DNA of 64,000 bases from Pedococcus cremeus (GCF_900111375.1 NZ_FOHB01000010.1:1-64000), one strand, 5' to 3'. Positions 35,346 to 44,436 are shown, counted from the first letter of the stretch. Notes: generated by a model not told the origin, from the letters alone. Made by a program: numbers and translations.

Positions 35346-35759
35346 ATGGCCAAGTACCTGTTGCTGAAGCACTACCGCGGCGGCCCCGAGCGGATGCCGA
35401 ACTGCACCGCCCCCATGGAGGAGTGGACGCCGGAGGAGATCTCGGCGCACATCGGCTTCATGAACCACGTGGCCGACGTGCTGCGCGAGCGGGGCGAGTT
35501 CGTCGACGCGCAGGCGCTCTCGCCGGAGGGCACGTTCGTGCGGTTCGACGCCGAGGGCAAGCCGCCGGTGACCGACGGCCCGTTCGCGGAGACCAAGGAC
35601 CTCATCGCGGGCTGGATGCTCATCGACGTCGACTCCGTCGAGCGCGCCCACGAGGCGGCGGCGTTCCTGTCGTCGGCGCCCGGCCCCGGCGGGAAGCCGC
35701 TCCAGGAGTGGATCGAGGTGCGGCCGTTCCTCGAGCACGCGCCCGCCGTCACCGACTGA
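35346..35759 (+). CDS. YCII-related (DGPF) domain protein
   Basis: A 137-residue protein beginning MAKYLLLKHYRGG with the signature DGPFAETKDLIAGWMLIDV of the DGPF/YCII-related family. ATG 35346 follows AGGAG. Such proteins are typically encoded beside ECF42-type sigma factors, as here (the sigma gene starts 32 bases downstream), and are regarded as part of that sigma factor's regulatory unit or regulon. No enzymatic activity is established. Confidence 0.9.
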   Translation: MAKYLLLKHYRGGPERMPNCTAPMEEWTPEEISAHIGFMNHVADVLRERGEFVDAQALSPEGTFVRFDAEGKPPVTDGPFAETKDLIAGWMLIDVDSVERAHEAAAFLSSAPGPGGKPLQEWIEVRPFLEHAPAVTD

Positions 35760-35791
35760 GCGACCGACCCACCGACCGAGTCAGAGGAACG

Positions 35792-36967
35792 GTGACGTCC
35801 ACCATGGACGACCTGCTCCGGCAGCTCGTCCCCCAGGTGCTCGGTGTCCTCGTCCGCCGCGGAGCCGACTTCGCGGCGGCCGAGGACGCCGTGCAGGATG
35901 CGCTCATCGAGGCGCTGGGGCGCTGGCCGAAGCTCCCGGCCGGCCAGCCCGACGACCCCAGGGCGTGGCTGGTCACCGTGGCCTGGCGCAAGCTGCTCGA
36001 CGCGCACCGCTCCGAGTCGGCTCGCCGCCGGCGGGAGCTGCGCGAGCTCGAACAGCCCTTCCCGGGGCCGACGGAGCAGGCCGACGACACCCTCCTGCTC
36101 CTGTTCCTGTGCTGCCACCCCTCGCTGAGCCCCGCGTCGGCGGTCGCGCTGACCCTGCGCGCGGTCGGTGGCCTGACGACGCGGCAGATCGCCGACGCCT
36201 ACCTCGTGCCCGAGGCGACCATGGCACAGCGGATCAGCCGGGCCAAGCGCACCGTCAGCGGGCAGCGGCTCGACCAGCCCGGTGACCTCGGCGCGGTGCT
36301 CAAGGTGCTCTACCTCATCTTCAACGAGGGCTACTCCGGCGACGTCGACCTCGCGGTCGAGGCGATCCGGCTCACCGGGCAGCTGGCCGCGGGCACCGAC
36401 GAGCCCGAGGTGGCCGGGTTGCTCGCGCTCATGCTCATCCACCACGCGCGGCGCGGCTCGCGCTTCGCTCCCGACGGCTCGCTCGTGCCGCTGGCGGAGC
36501 AGGACCGCACCTGCTGGGACACCGTGGCGATCGCCGAGGGCGTCACCATCCTCCAGCACGCGCTGGGCCGTGACCGGCTCGGCGAGTACCAGGCCCAGGC
36601 CGCCATCGCCGCCCTGCACGCCGACGCCCGGACCGCCGAGGAGACGGACTGGCCGCAGGTCCTCGAGTGGTACGACGAGCTCCTGCGCATCACCGACAGC
36701 CCGGTCGTCGCCCTCAACCGGGCGGTGGCCCTCGGTGAGGTCGACGGACCACTCGCCGGCCTGCGCGTCGTCGAGCGCCTGCCCGACGACCTGCCGCGCC
36801 GCGACGCCGTGCTGGCCCACCTCCACGAGCGCGCCGGCAACCTCGCCGAGGCGCAGAGGCTGTATGCCGTGGCGGCCCGGGCGGCGCGCAACGCCGCCGA
36901 GCGCGACCACCTCACCCGGCAGGCCGCGCGACTGCACGCCCGCGCCAGCCGCCCCAGCGCCACGTGA
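35792..36967 (+). CDS. ECF sigma factor, ECF42 type
   Basis: A 391-residue sigma factor. Region 2 (AAEDAVQDALIEALGRWP, PDDPRAWLVTVAWRKLLD) and region 4 (LTTRQIADAYLVPEATMAQRISRAK) are followed by a long C-terminal extension of TPR-like helices (YLIFNEGYSG, LALMLIHHARR, WDTVAIAEGVTILQ, VALNRAVALGEV), characteristic of ECF42 proteins which use this extension for control instead of an anti-sigma factor. GTG 35792 is preferred for AGAGGAAC just upstream; ATG 35804 is possible. Forms an operon with the DGPF gene. Confidence 0.9.
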   Translation: MTSTMDDLLRQLVPQVLGVLVRRGADFAAAEDAVQDALIEALGRWPKLPAGQPDDPRAWLVTVAWRKLLDAHRSESARRRRELRELEQPFPGPTEQADDTLLLLFLCCHPSLSPASAVALTLRAVGGLTTRQIADAYLVPEATMAQRISRAKRTVSGQRLDQPGDLGAVLKVLYLIFNEGYSGDVDLAVEAIRLTGQLAAGTDEPEVAGLLALMLIHHARRGSRFAPDGSLVPLAEQDRTCWDTVAIAEGVTILQHALGRDRLGEYQAQAAIAALHADARTAEETDWPQVLEWYDELLRITDSPVVALNRAVALGEVDGPLAGLRVVERLPDDLPRRDAVLAHLHERAGNLAEAQRLYAVAARAARNAAERDHLTRQAARLHARASRPSAT

Positions 36968-36986
36968 GCCGCCCCAGCGCCACGTG
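36947..36986. repeat. Perfect 20-bp tandem duplication at the sigma gene stop
   Basis: AGCCGCCCCAGCGCCACGTG occurs twice in direct succession, covering the last codons and the TGA of the sigma gene. The second copy is outside the gene. It looks like a recent slippage event and does not change the protein. Confidence 0.85.
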
Positions 36987-37057
36987 ACCGGCCCTCAGCA
37001 CCACGTCTCTTCAGTACGCTGCCTCGAGAAGCACTGCCCGTGTCTCGAGGAGATCTG

Positions 37058-38050
37058 TTGCGCAACGTCACCAGCGCCGACGTCGCGCGCGACAGCGGGG
37101 TCTCGCGCACGACGGTCAGCTATGTCCTCAACGACACGCCCGGGGCGGTGATCTCCGAGGAGACCAGGGCGCGCGTACGCGCCTCGGCCGAGCGGCTGGG
37201 CTACACGCCGTCGGCGGCGGCCCGCACCCTGCGTCGCGGACGCAGCGACCTGGTGCTCTACGTGCTGCCCGACTGGCCCTTGGGGCCGGCGGTCGACACC
37301 TTGCTCGACCACCTTGCCGGCGAACTGGCCGAGCGCGGCCTCTCGCTGCTGGTGCACCACCTCCGGGCCGGCCGCCCGCTGAGCGACCTGTGGCGCACCG
37401 TGATCCCCCGTGCCGTGGTCGGCTTCACCGCGTTCTCTCCGGAGGACCGCGAGGCGATGCGCCGCGCCGGCATCCAGGTGCTCGGCAACCTGGACGACGC
37501 CGACCCCGGCGTGGAAGGGACCTTCTCAACGTCCCAGCGCAGCATCGGACGGCTGCAGGCCCGACACCTCCACCGCACGGGGCACGACGTCATCGGGTAT
37601 GCCGCCGCGACCGATTCCCGGGTCCGTCAGTTCGTCGAGCTCCGCCTGGACGGCGTGCGGGCGGAGTGCGCGGAGGCCGGGCACCCGGCCCCCGTGGTGC
37701 AGCCGGTCGACCTGACCCTGGACTCCGCCGTCAGTGCCGTCCGCGCCTGGCGGGAGCACGCGCCGCCCGTCACCGCGGTCGCGGCATACAACGACGAGGT
37801 GGCCATCGCCCTGCTCGCGGGCCTGCGGGCCGAGGGCCTGACGGCACCGGGCGACGTGGCCGTGGTCGGCGTCGACGACGTCCCGGCCGCCCAGTTCACC
37901 GTGCCGCCGCTCACCACCGTCTCGCAGTCGCTGGACGAGCAGGCGCGCCGACTGGCAGCCACGGTGGTCGCGGGGCTGGAGGGGGAGACCGCCACGCCGT
38001 CGCCTGCCCTCGGCGAGACCTTGGAGCTGGTCGTGCGTGAGTCGGCCTGA
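37058..38050 (+). CDS. LacI family transcriptional regulator
   Basis: A 330-residue regulator. Residues about 5-25 form the helix-turn-helix (SADVARDSGVSRTTVSYVLND) followed by the hinge helix (YTPSAAARTLRRG); the rest is a periplasmic-binding-protein-like effector domain (TAVAAYNDEVAIALLAGL, VAVVGVDDVPAAQFTVPPLTTV). TTG 37058 is chosen because GAGGAG lies five bases upstream; GTG 37040 is in frame but within the binding site. The convergent neighbour is a secreted beta-helix protein whose promoter region holds a central-CG palindrome of LacI-operator type, a possible target. Confidence 0.85.
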   Translation: MRNVTSADVARDSGVSRTTVSYVLNDTPGAVISEETRARVRASAERLGYTPSAAARTLRRGRSDLVLYVLPDWPLGPAVDTLLDHLAGELAERGLSLLVHHLRAGRPLSDLWRTVIPRAVVGFTAFSPEDREAMRRAGIQVLGNLDDADPGVEGTFSTSQRSIGRLQARHLHRTGHDVIGYAAATDSRVRQFVELRLDGVRAECAEAGHPAPVVQPVDLTLDSAVSAVRAWREHAPPVTAVAAYNDEVAIALLAGLRAEGLTAPGDVAVVGVDDVPAAQFTVPPLTTVSQSLDEQARRLAATVVAGLEGETATPSPALGETLELVVRESA

Positions 38051-38075
38051 GCCGGCCTGACCTCGTTCCGACACG

Positions 38076-38110
38076 CGAGTGGGCCGGCGCCTGTCGCGCC
38101 GGCCCACTCG
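38076..38110. terminator. Bidirectional terminator
   Basis: CGAGTGGGCCGGCGC and its exact complement flank a five-base loop, a perfect 15-bp stem between the converging LacI gene and beta-helix gene. It can stop both transcripts. Confidence 0.8.
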
Positions 38111-38118
38111 TCGCCCGG

Positions 38119-40038
38119 CTACGGCGTGGGGTAGTCGGTCACGTAGACCGGCTGTCCGACCCGCGTGGTGTTGGCCGGGCCACCGACGCCGTTGACGACG
38201 TGGTCGATGGTGCCGGCGCTGAGGTTCACCGTGAGGATGTGGTGCAGCCTGACGCCGGGGGTCAGCGGGACCTCGAACCCGTTCTCGGTGTGGATCGACG
38301 GGTTGTTCTGGTTGAAGACGTAGGCCCCACCGGCATACAGGCGGTGGTTCTTCACATGGTCACCCACCTTGTAGGCCGCCCAGCCGAGCTTGTCGCCGTC
38401 CATCCAGTCCGCCTGGGTCGGCGGGTCGTACGGCAGCTCGTTCTGGAAGAAGACGGTGGTGCCCCGCTCGCCGTTCCAGACGACGTTGTGCCGCTGGAAG
38501 TGCTCGACGAACAGGCCGGTCGCCGTGACGTCGTCACCGTTGACGACCACTCCGGTGCGTCCGGTGTTGGTGCGCCAGCGGTCGGTGTCACCGTTGACTC
38601 CCTGGGTGAAGCCCTCCACGCCGTGGTCAGCCCGCCAGACCCAGGTGTGGTCGACCAGGACGTGGTCGCTGTTGACCTCCAGCGCCACGTCGGTCTTCCC
38701 GACATGGGGTCCGCCGACGCGGAAGTACACGTCGGACAGGGTCGTCGGGTTGGTCGCCGCGTCCTTGGAGGCGCCGTTGTTGCCGTTCTTCGAGCCGACC
38801 CGCAGGAGGGCCGGTGACTCCACCGTGCCGGCGTCGACCGTGACACCGGCGACGACCACACCCGGCACGTCCCCGACCTCGAGGGGCACCGCGCCACCGA
38901 CCGAGGTGAGGGTCGCGTGGCCGAGGCCGAGCACCACGGTGTCGGCGCGCTTCACGTCGATGGAGCGGTCGACGTCGTAGACGCCGGGGGTGAGCAGCAG
39001 GTTCTCACCGCGGGCGAGGTGGGTGTTGATCTCCCGGACCGAGGTGCCCGGGCGGGCGACGAAGAAGTCGTCGAGGGGGATCGTGCGCCCGGCCGTCAGG
39101 CCGTCGCCCCAGGTGATGCCCCGGCTGTCGCGCTGCGCGGAGGGCACCCGCACGGCATACCGGCCCTGGCCGTCCACGAAGAGGAAGGGCTTCTCGCGGC
39201 TCACCGGCGTGCGGTCGAGCGTGGTGTAGGCCGGGTTGGGGAAGTCCGCCTCGGACGGTGCGCCGACGACGCCGGAGAAGGCGGCGTTCCACACCGCGTT
39301 GCTCCACCCGGCGACCTCGCTGTTGCGGGTCAGCCACTGCTGCTGCGAGCCGTTGATGACGAACGGCAGCCGCGAGTCGGCGATGAAGCCTCCGCTGGCG
39401 TACTGCGGGCCGGCCGTGCAGTAGTCCATCAGCGAGAGGTTGGCCCCGCTGACGTCGAGCCGGCGCATGGAGACCGCCTGGGAGACGGCCCAGAAGTCGG
39501 CAGAGGCCCGGCACCCGTCCTGTCCGGCCCCGTTGATGCGCAGCGACAGGTTCGACAGGGTGCGCCAGAAGTTGTTGAGCGCGATGCAGTTGCTCGTGCC
39601 GCCGTCGGCGAGGCAGCGGTTGTAGACCTCGACCTTGCCGTTGATCGTGACGTCGGTCGGCGACGCCCCCAGGCCGGCGACCTCGGTGTAGTAGCCGACC
39701 TTGACCTGCAACGGGTGCGCCTCGGTGCCGTAGGTGCCGGGCTTGAAGAGGAACGCGTGCCGGGTGCTGCCCATCTCGTTGTCGACCTGCTGGGCGTAGG
39801 TCTGGTCGAGGGCCGCCTGGATCTGCGCCACGGGCATGCTCGGGTCGAAGACGGTCACCGACGTGCCCAGGGCCTGGTCGCCGGGGCCGGCCGCGGACGG
39901 GGGTGCTGCGGTCGCGGCACCGGACGTCGCGGTGGCGGTGGCCAGGAGCGCGACGAGGACAGGCCCTCGCACCGCCCAGCGGTTGGACAGGCGACGTGGG
40001 ACCACGCCGCGCAGGAGTCGATGGACGTGTTGTGGCAT
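38119..40038 (-). CDS. Secreted right-handed beta-helix protein
   Basis: A 639-residue protein with a signal peptide (WAVRGPVLVALLATATATSG, cleavage after about TAA) and a long region of beta-helix-like strands: GTYGTEAHPLQVKVGYYTEV, NGKVEVYNRC, NNFWRTLSNLSLRING, and later VVVAGVTVDAGTVES, HVLVDHTWVWRADHGVE. This profile is shared with GH55-like glucanases and with proteins often mislabelled as adenylyl cyclase. It likely binds or cleaves a polysaccharide outside the cell. Two or more cysteine pairs are visible. ATG 40038 follows GGGAGGG; the frame to 40071 lacks support. The convergent LacI gene may control it. Confidence 0.65.
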   Translation of the reverse strand: MPQHVHRLLRGVVPRRLSNRWAVRGPVLVALLATATATSGAATAAPPSAAGPGDQALGTSVTVFDPSMPVAQIQAALDQTYAQQVDNEMGSTRHAFLFKPGTYGTEAHPLQVKVGYYTEVAGLGASPTDVTINGKVEVYNRCLADGGTSNCIALNNFWRTLSNLSLRINGAGQDGCRASADFWAVSQAVSMRRLDVSGANLSLMDYCTAGPQYASGGFIADSRLPFVINGSQQQWLTRNSEVAGWSNAVWNAAFSGVVGAPSEADFPNPAYTTLDRTPVSREKPFLFVDGQGRYAVRVPSAQRDSRGITWGDGLTAGRTIPLDDFFVARPGTSVREINTHLARGENLLLTPGVYDVDRSIDVKRADTVVLGLGHATLTSVGGAVPLEVGDVPGVVVAGVTVDAGTVESPALLRVGSKNGNNGASKDAATNPTTLSDVYFRVGGPHVGKTDVALEVNSDHVLVDHTWVWRADHGVEGFTQGVNGDTDRWRTNTGRTGVVVNGDDVTATGLFVEHFQRHNVVWNGERGTTVFFQNELPYDPPTQADWMDGDKLGWAAYKVGDHVKNHRLYAGGAYVFNQNNPSIHTENGFEVPLTPGVRLHHILTVNLSAGTIDHVVNGVGGPANTTRVGQPVYVTDYPTP

Positions 40039-40063
40039 GAGGGCCCTCCCCGTTGAGGTGACC

Positions 40064-40079
40064 GGTGACACGTGTCACC
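40064..40079. promoter_or_regulatory. 16-bp palindrome, candidate LacI operator
   Basis: GGTGACACGTGTCACC is a perfect palindrome with a central CG, the hallmark of LacI-family operators, centred 33 bases upstream of the beta-helix gene start. An additional AGGTGAC copy lies just before it and can pair with the same right arm. It would overlap the promoter, consistent with repression by the nearby LacI protein. Confidence 0.5.
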
Positions 40080-40140
40080 TCGCGCCATGGTTGGGGTCCG
40101 GGAGACGCCTGTCAAGGGAGGGTCCGCCCGTCGACGGACC

Positions 40141-40947
40141 TCAGGCCTTCCGGCGCTGCTGCTCCTCGGCCACCACGACGGCCGTGCCCGTCTGCTCGAG
40201 GTGCCGGCTGATCGCCTTCGGTGTGGCGATGTCGGTGACGAGCGTGTCCACCCGATCGTGCGAGCACAGGAGCACGGGGGCCGAGCTGGCGAACTTCCCG
40301 TGGTCTGCCAGGAGCACCACCTGGTCGGCGATGTCCATCAGTGCCAGCTTGGTCGGGCGCTCGGTGTCCGTCGCCACGTAGACCCCCCGCTTGTCGACCG
40401 CGGCGGCCCCGAGGAAGAAGGTGCGGACGCGCAGCCCCGAGGCGGCCTCGACGGTCATCTGCCCGGCGAACGCCTGGCTCTCCACCAACAGCTCGCCGCC
40501 CAGGCCGACGACGCGGCCGAGCCCGCGGTTGAGCATAAGCTGGATGACGGGGACGGAGTGCGTCACCACCGTGCCGCGGAAGTCGTCCGGGAGCGCTTGG
40601 GCGAGTGCGTATGCCGTGGTGCCGGCGTCGACCGCGATGGTGTCGGTGGGGCCGATGAGGACCTTGGCGGTGTCGGCGATCGCCTTCTTGGCGTCGGCGT
40701 CGATGTTGGCGCGGCTGACGAAGGCGGGGTTGTGCAGGGGGCCGTGCAGGGCGCTGACCCCGCCGTGCACGACGCGGACCTCCCCACGCTGCTCGAGCTT
40801 GCGCAGGTCGCGGCGCACCGTCATGTCCGAGACGCCGAGGCGGTGGGTCAGGTCGGTCACGGAGATGAACCCGGCCTCGCGCACCGCCTCCATGATCATG
40901 CGGCGGCGTGCCGGCGCGCTGTCGTAGCGCATCGCTTCCTGTCCCAC
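40141..40947 (-). CDS. DeoR/GlpR family transcriptional regulator
   Basis: A 268-residue repressor: N-terminal DeoR helix-turn-helix (MIMEAVREAGFISVTDL, LGVSDMTVRRDLRKLEQ, VRVVHGGVS) and a C-terminal sugar-phosphate sensor domain with IAVDAGTTAYALA, VTHSVPVIQLM and FFLGAAAVD. GTG 40947 is chosen because GAGGAG lies five bases upstream. It diverges from the kinase gene across a 162-base gap that carries a promoter, so it is the likely regulator of the sugar cluster; E. coli sulfoquinovose genes are also governed by a DeoR-family repressor (YihW/CsqR). Confidence 0.88.
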   Translation of the reverse strand: MGQEAMRYDSAPARRRMIMEAVREAGFISVTDLTHRLGVSDMTVRRDLRKLEQRGEVRVVHGGVSALHGPLHNPAFVSRANIDADAKKAIADTAKVLIGPTDTIAVDAGTTAYALAQALPDDFRGTVVTHSVPVIQLMLNRGLGRVVGLGGELLVESQAFAGQMTVEAASGLRVRTFFLGAAAVDKRGVYVATDTERPTKLALMDIADQVVLLADHGKFASSAPVLLCSHDRVDTLVTDIATPKAISRHLEQTGTAVVVAEEQQRRKA

Positions 40948-41045
40948 ACCTGCTCCTCTACCCCGTGTCCCGTCGGGTGGCGTCCGTCGCTTCCCTCGCG
41001 CGGTGAATCCATCCTGCCTTCTCGAAGGATAGTTCACATCAAGTG

Positions 41046-41073
41046 TTGACTTTCCAACATCCGTCGTTAATCT
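41046..41073 (+). promoter_or_regulatory. Predicted promoter of the sulfosugar-type operon
   Basis: TTGACT (41046-41051) and TAATCT (41068-41073) are spaced by 16 bases, a good vegetative promoter 37 bases before the kinase start codon. The -35 region lies in the arms TGTTG and CAACA (41044-41059), a small inverted repeat that could be the operator of the divergent DeoR regulator. The AT content here is notably higher than in the surroundings. Confidence 0.6.
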
Positions 41074-41109
41074 GGTCACAACCCCGCAGCAGACGTCGAA
41101 GGAGATGTC

Positions 41110-42015
41110 ATGGGCCACGGCCAGCCGAAGGTGCTCTTCGTCGGAGCAGCGACCGTCGACTCCATCGCCCTCGTCCCAGCCTTTCCCCACCCGGACCAGC
41201 GGGTCGTGGCCGACGAGCTGGTGTTCGCCGGTGGTGGCCCGGCGGCGACTGCGGCGGTCGCCGCCTCCAGGCTCGGCGTCCCCGCCTCGTTCGTCGGCAC
41301 CGTCGGTGATGACAGCGACGGGCGGCGGATCCTGGAGGGCCTCGAGGACGAGGGCGTGGACGTCTCGCTGGTGACCATCGCCCGCGGCGTCCGCTCTGGA
41401 GCCAGCGTCATCGTGGTCGACCACGGTCGCGGCACCCGGGCCATCTGTGCCCGTCCCGGGCCGGCGCTGGACCCGTCCTCTGTCGCAACCGCCGTCCGGG
41501 GGGCCGAGTGGGTCCACACCGACCACGTCGGGTGGGAGGCGGTCCGGGCCGCGGTGCCCGCCACCGGCTCGGGCCCCCGCCTCTCGGTGGACCTGGGCTA
41601 CCAGGTCGAGGGCTTCACCCCCAGGGGCGTCGACCTCTTCGCCCCCTCCATCGAGGCGCTGCGTGCGGCGCACGGGTCACTGGACCCGGAGGCGCTGCTC
41701 TCGGCGGCCCTGGACGAGGGAGCTCGTCGCGTGGTGGCCACCGACGGCAGCCGCGGCTCCTGGGGTGCCGACGCCTCCGGCGAACGGGCTCAGGCCCCGG
41801 GGGTGTCCGTCGAGGTGGTCAGCACGCTGGGAGCCGGCGACGTGTTCCACGGCGCCCTCCTCGCCGCCCACGTCCGCGGCTACGGCCTCGAGGCCGCCCT
41901 CCGCTACGCCAACACGACCGCCGCCCTGTCCTGCCTGGGGCTCGACGGCCGGTCGGCCATCCCTGACCACGAGCACGTCGAGGCCCACCTGGGCGCACCG
42001 ACGCCCACGTCCTGA
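41110..42015 (+). CDS. PfkB family sugar kinase (sulfofructose-kinase-like)
   Basis: A 301-residue ribokinase-type kinase. FAGGGPAATAAVAASRLG (residues 39-56) and the ATP/base motif STLGAGDVFHGAL with catalytic Asp 244 are intact. The GGGPAATAAVAA run is, as I recall, the same as in E. coli YihV, the sulfofructose kinase, and unlike the GGN motif of most PfkB proteins. It would phosphorylate position 1 of a ketohexose (sulfofructose by inference). ATG 41110 follows AAGGAGATGTC. First gene of the cluster, followed by the aldolase that would cleave its product. Confidence 0.82.
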   Translation: MGHGQPKVLFVGAATVDSIALVPAFPHPDQRVVADELVFAGGGPAATAAVAASRLGVPASFVGTVGDDSDGRRILEGLEDEGVDVSLVTIARGVRSGASVIVVDHGRGTRAICARPGPALDPSSVATAVRGAEWVHTDHVGWEAVRAAVPATGSGPRLSVDLGYQVEGFTPRGVDLFAPSIEALRAAHGSLDPEALLSAALDEGARRVVATDGSRGSWGADASGERAQAPGVSVEVVSTLGAGDVFHGALLAAHVRGYGLEAALRYANTTAALSCLGLDGRSAIPDHEHVEAHLGAPTPTS

Positions 42016-42071
42016 CGACCCAGCCCGAGCCGACGCCACCCGGCCGCCGCACCCCACCCGAGGAGACACCC

Positions 42072-42962
42072 GTGACCAGCAGCACCCCCGCGCCCGCCAC
42101 GACCGGACTGGCGCGCCTGACCAGGCCGAGCGGCGGGTACGCCATGCTCGCCGTCGACCAGCGCGAGGCCATGCGCGCCATGTTCGCCGAACACCAGCAG
42201 GAGCCGGTGACCGACGAGCAGCTGTGCGCCTTCAAGGTCGCCGCCACCCGCATCCTGACGCCGTACGCGTCCGCGGTCCTCGTCGACAAGCAGTTCGCCT
42301 TCGACGCCGTGGTCGAGGCCGGCGCGGTCGCCCCGTCCTGCGGGCTCATCGCGGCAGCCGACCACTTCATCGAGGGCAACGGCGAGTTCGTGACCGACGT
42401 CGTCATCGACGAGGCGGTCGACCCCGTGGCCGTGCGCGAGCAGGGCGCCGTGGCGATGAAGCTGCTCGTCATCCACCGCCCCGACGGCGACCCGGCGGTG
42501 CGCGTCGACATGGTGCGCCGCTTCGTGGACCGCTGCCGGGACGCCGGCCTGGTGAGCATCATCGAGCCGGTCGCCAAGGCGCCGCGCGACGGCCGCGACT
42601 GGGACTGGGACGCCTGCGTCATCGAGGCGGCACACGAGCTGGGTGACCTCGGCGCCGACCTCTACAAGGCCGAGGTGCCGCTCAAGGGCCAGGGTGACGA
42701 GGCCGAGATCCGCCGCCGCTGTGCCGAGATCACCGACGCGGTGTCCTCGCCGTGGGTCGTGCTCTCCTCGGGGGTGCCCGCCGAGCTGTTCCCCCGGGCC
42801 GTCGAGCTCGCCTGTGCCGAGGGAGCGTCCGGCTTCCTCGCCGGCCGCGCGGTGTGGGCCTCGGTCATCGGCAGCGACGACCTCGAGCGCGACCTCCGCG
42901 AGGTGTCCATCCCGCGGCTCCAGCGACTCGCCGAGGTCGTCGACCAGGCGGTGGCCCGATGA
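42072..42962 (+). CDS. Class I aldolase, sulfofructose-phosphate aldolase (YihT-like)
   Basis: A 296-residue Schiff-base aldolase. LTRPSGGYAMLAVDQREAMR near the N-terminus, GLVSIIEPV, then GADLYKAEVP with the Schiff-base Lys 199, and ASGFLAGRAVWASV near the end match what I remember of E. coli YihT almost position by position, and differ from tagatose-bisphosphate aldolase LacD. YihT splits 6-deoxy-6-sulfofructose-1-phosphate into DHAP and sulfolactaldehyde. GTG 42072 follows GAGGAGACACCC. Its stop overlaps the next start (ATGA). Confidence 0.85.
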   Translation: MTSSTPAPATTGLARLTRPSGGYAMLAVDQREAMRAMFAEHQQEPVTDEQLCAFKVAATRILTPYASAVLVDKQFAFDAVVEAGAVAPSCGLIAAADHFIEGNGEFVTDVVIDEAVDPVAVREQGAVAMKLLVIHRPDGDPAVRVDMVRRFVDRCRDAGLVSIIEPVAKAPRDGRDWDWDACVIEAAHELGDLGADLYKAEVPLKGQGDEAEIRRRCAEITDAVSSPWVVLSSGVPAELFPRAVELACAEGASGFLAGRAVWASVIGSDDLERDLREVSIPRLQRLAEVVDQAVAR

Positions 42963-44434
42963 GCGCCACCCGCCGTCCCCGTGTGGTGCTCGTCCCCACC
43001 GCCCGCCCCACCTTCGCCGTGGACGTCGCTCGGGAGCGCGCAACCGAGGCGCGGGCGCTGCTCACCGAGCTCGGCGGCGACGTGACCGGGCCCGACGACC
43101 TCGTCATGACGCCCGAGGACCTCGAGGCGGCGGCAGCGTTTCCGCTGGCCGAAGCCGACCTGGTCGTCAATGTGTGCGCGTCGTTCTCCGACGCCAGCCC
43201 GGCGCTGCGCCTCTACAGCGACCTCGACAAGCCCGTCCTGCTGTGGTCCTTCCGTGAGCCGGGCCCCGTCGGTGACCGGCTCTGGCTCAACAGCATGTGC
43301 GGCGCCAACCTCTTCGGCCACGCCCTCGTGGTCCACGCCGGGAGGACGCCCCGGCTGGTGCACGGCGACCCCGCTGAGCCGGCGGTGCGCGACGCCCTGA
43401 CGCGGGCTCTGGCGGGCGACCTCCCCGCCGTGCCCGTCCTGCCCGCGGACCAGCGCGACCGCTCCGAGGCGGAGCCCGTGCGGGCAGCCCTGGGGACGCT
43501 GCAGGGCCGCCGCCTCGGCCTGGTCGGAGAGGCACCCCCCGGCTTCACGCCCAGCCACTACGACGGCGCACTGCTCTCGAAGCTGCTGGGCATCGAGGTC
43601 GAGCAGATCTCGGTCGACGACATGTTCGGCAAGGTCGCCGCGGTTCCCGAGGCCGAGCGGGACACGGAGCACGACTCGGCACTCGCCGCACAGCCGAGCC
43701 TCGCCGCCGTGGACCCGGAACAGGCGCAGCGGTCGGCCTGCGTCACCGCGGCAATGCGGTCGTGGCGCGACGACGCCGACCTCTCCGGCATGGCGATCCG
43801 CTGCTGGCCCGAGTTCCCGACCTCCCTCGGCGTGTGTCCCTGCTCGTCGCTCTCGAGGCTGGCCGACGCCGGGACGCCGACCGCGTGCGAGCGTGACGTC
43901 TACGGCGCCGTCACGATGATGCTGCTCGAGGCGCTCGGCTCGGGGACCACCTACCTCGTGGACACCGTCGACCTCGACGGCGAGGCCAACCTGGTCCGGC
44001 TGTGGCACTGCGGCTCGGCCGCCACCTCGCTGGCCGCAGACCCCGGCGACGCGACGCAGTCCGTGCACTGCAACCGCAAGATCGGCGTCGCAGGCAACTT
44101 CCCGCTCAAGACGGGGCCGGTCGTCATGGCCCGGCTCACGGAGGACCCCGGCACGGGTGGCCTCCGTCTGCTCATCGCCTCGGGCGAGTCCGTCCCGGAA
44201 CCCAACCGGTTCCAGGGCAACACCGCCGCCGTCCGACTCGACACCGACGCCACCGCGTTCGTGCAGAGCCTGGTCACCGGCGGCTTCCCCCACCACACGG
44301 TCCTCGCCTGGACCGACGTCCGCCCCGCCCTCCGCACCGCCGCCGACCAGCTCGGCATCCCGGTCGTCGAGTTCGCCGCACCGGCACGCTCCGCCTCCAC
44401 CACCGACACCGTCGTCGACACCTCCAGGGAGTGA
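42959..44434 (+). CDS. L-fucose-isomerase-like protein (candidate sulfoquinovose isomerase)
   Basis: A 491-residue protein of the L-fucose/L-arabinose isomerase superfamily. The C-terminal domain motif is CWPEF, CPCSSLSRLADAGTPTACERD and VDLDGEANLVRLWHCG, with the metal-binding Glu/Asp/His expected at these places. Homologues of this kind act as sulfoquinovose isomerases in the EMP-type pathway described in Arthrobacter-like actinobacteria, as I recall; E. coli uses the unrelated YihS. It would convert the aldose to the ketose needed by the kinase. Overlaps the aldolase gene by four bases. Confidence 0.75.
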   Translation: MSATRRPRVVLVPTARPTFAVDVARERATEARALLTELGGDVTGPDDLVMTPEDLEAAAAFPLAEADLVVNVCASFSDASPALRLYSDLDKPVLLWSFREPGPVGDRLWLNSMCGANLFGHALVVHAGRTPRLVHGDPAEPAVRDALTRALAGDLPAVPVLPADQRDRSEAEPVRAALGTLQGRRLGLVGEAPPGFTPSHYDGALLSKLLGIEVEQISVDDMFGKVAAVPEAERDTEHDSALAAQPSLAAVDPEQAQRSACVTAAMRSWRDDADLSGMAIRCWPEFPTSLGVCPCSSLSRLADAGTPTACERDVYGAVTMMLLEALGSGTTYLVDTVDLDGEANLVRLWHCGSAATSLAADPGDATQSVHCNRKIGVAGNFPLKTGPVVMARLTEDPGTGGLRLLIASGESVPEPNRFQGNTAAVRLDTDATAFVQSLVTGGFPHHTVLAWTDVRPALRTAADQLGIPVVEFAAPARSASTTDTVVDTSRE

Positions 44435-44436
44435 CC

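Noticed and set aside
38119-40038. Annotation as adenylyl cyclase
   Set aside because: No cyclase motif is visible; the protein is secreted and beta-helical.
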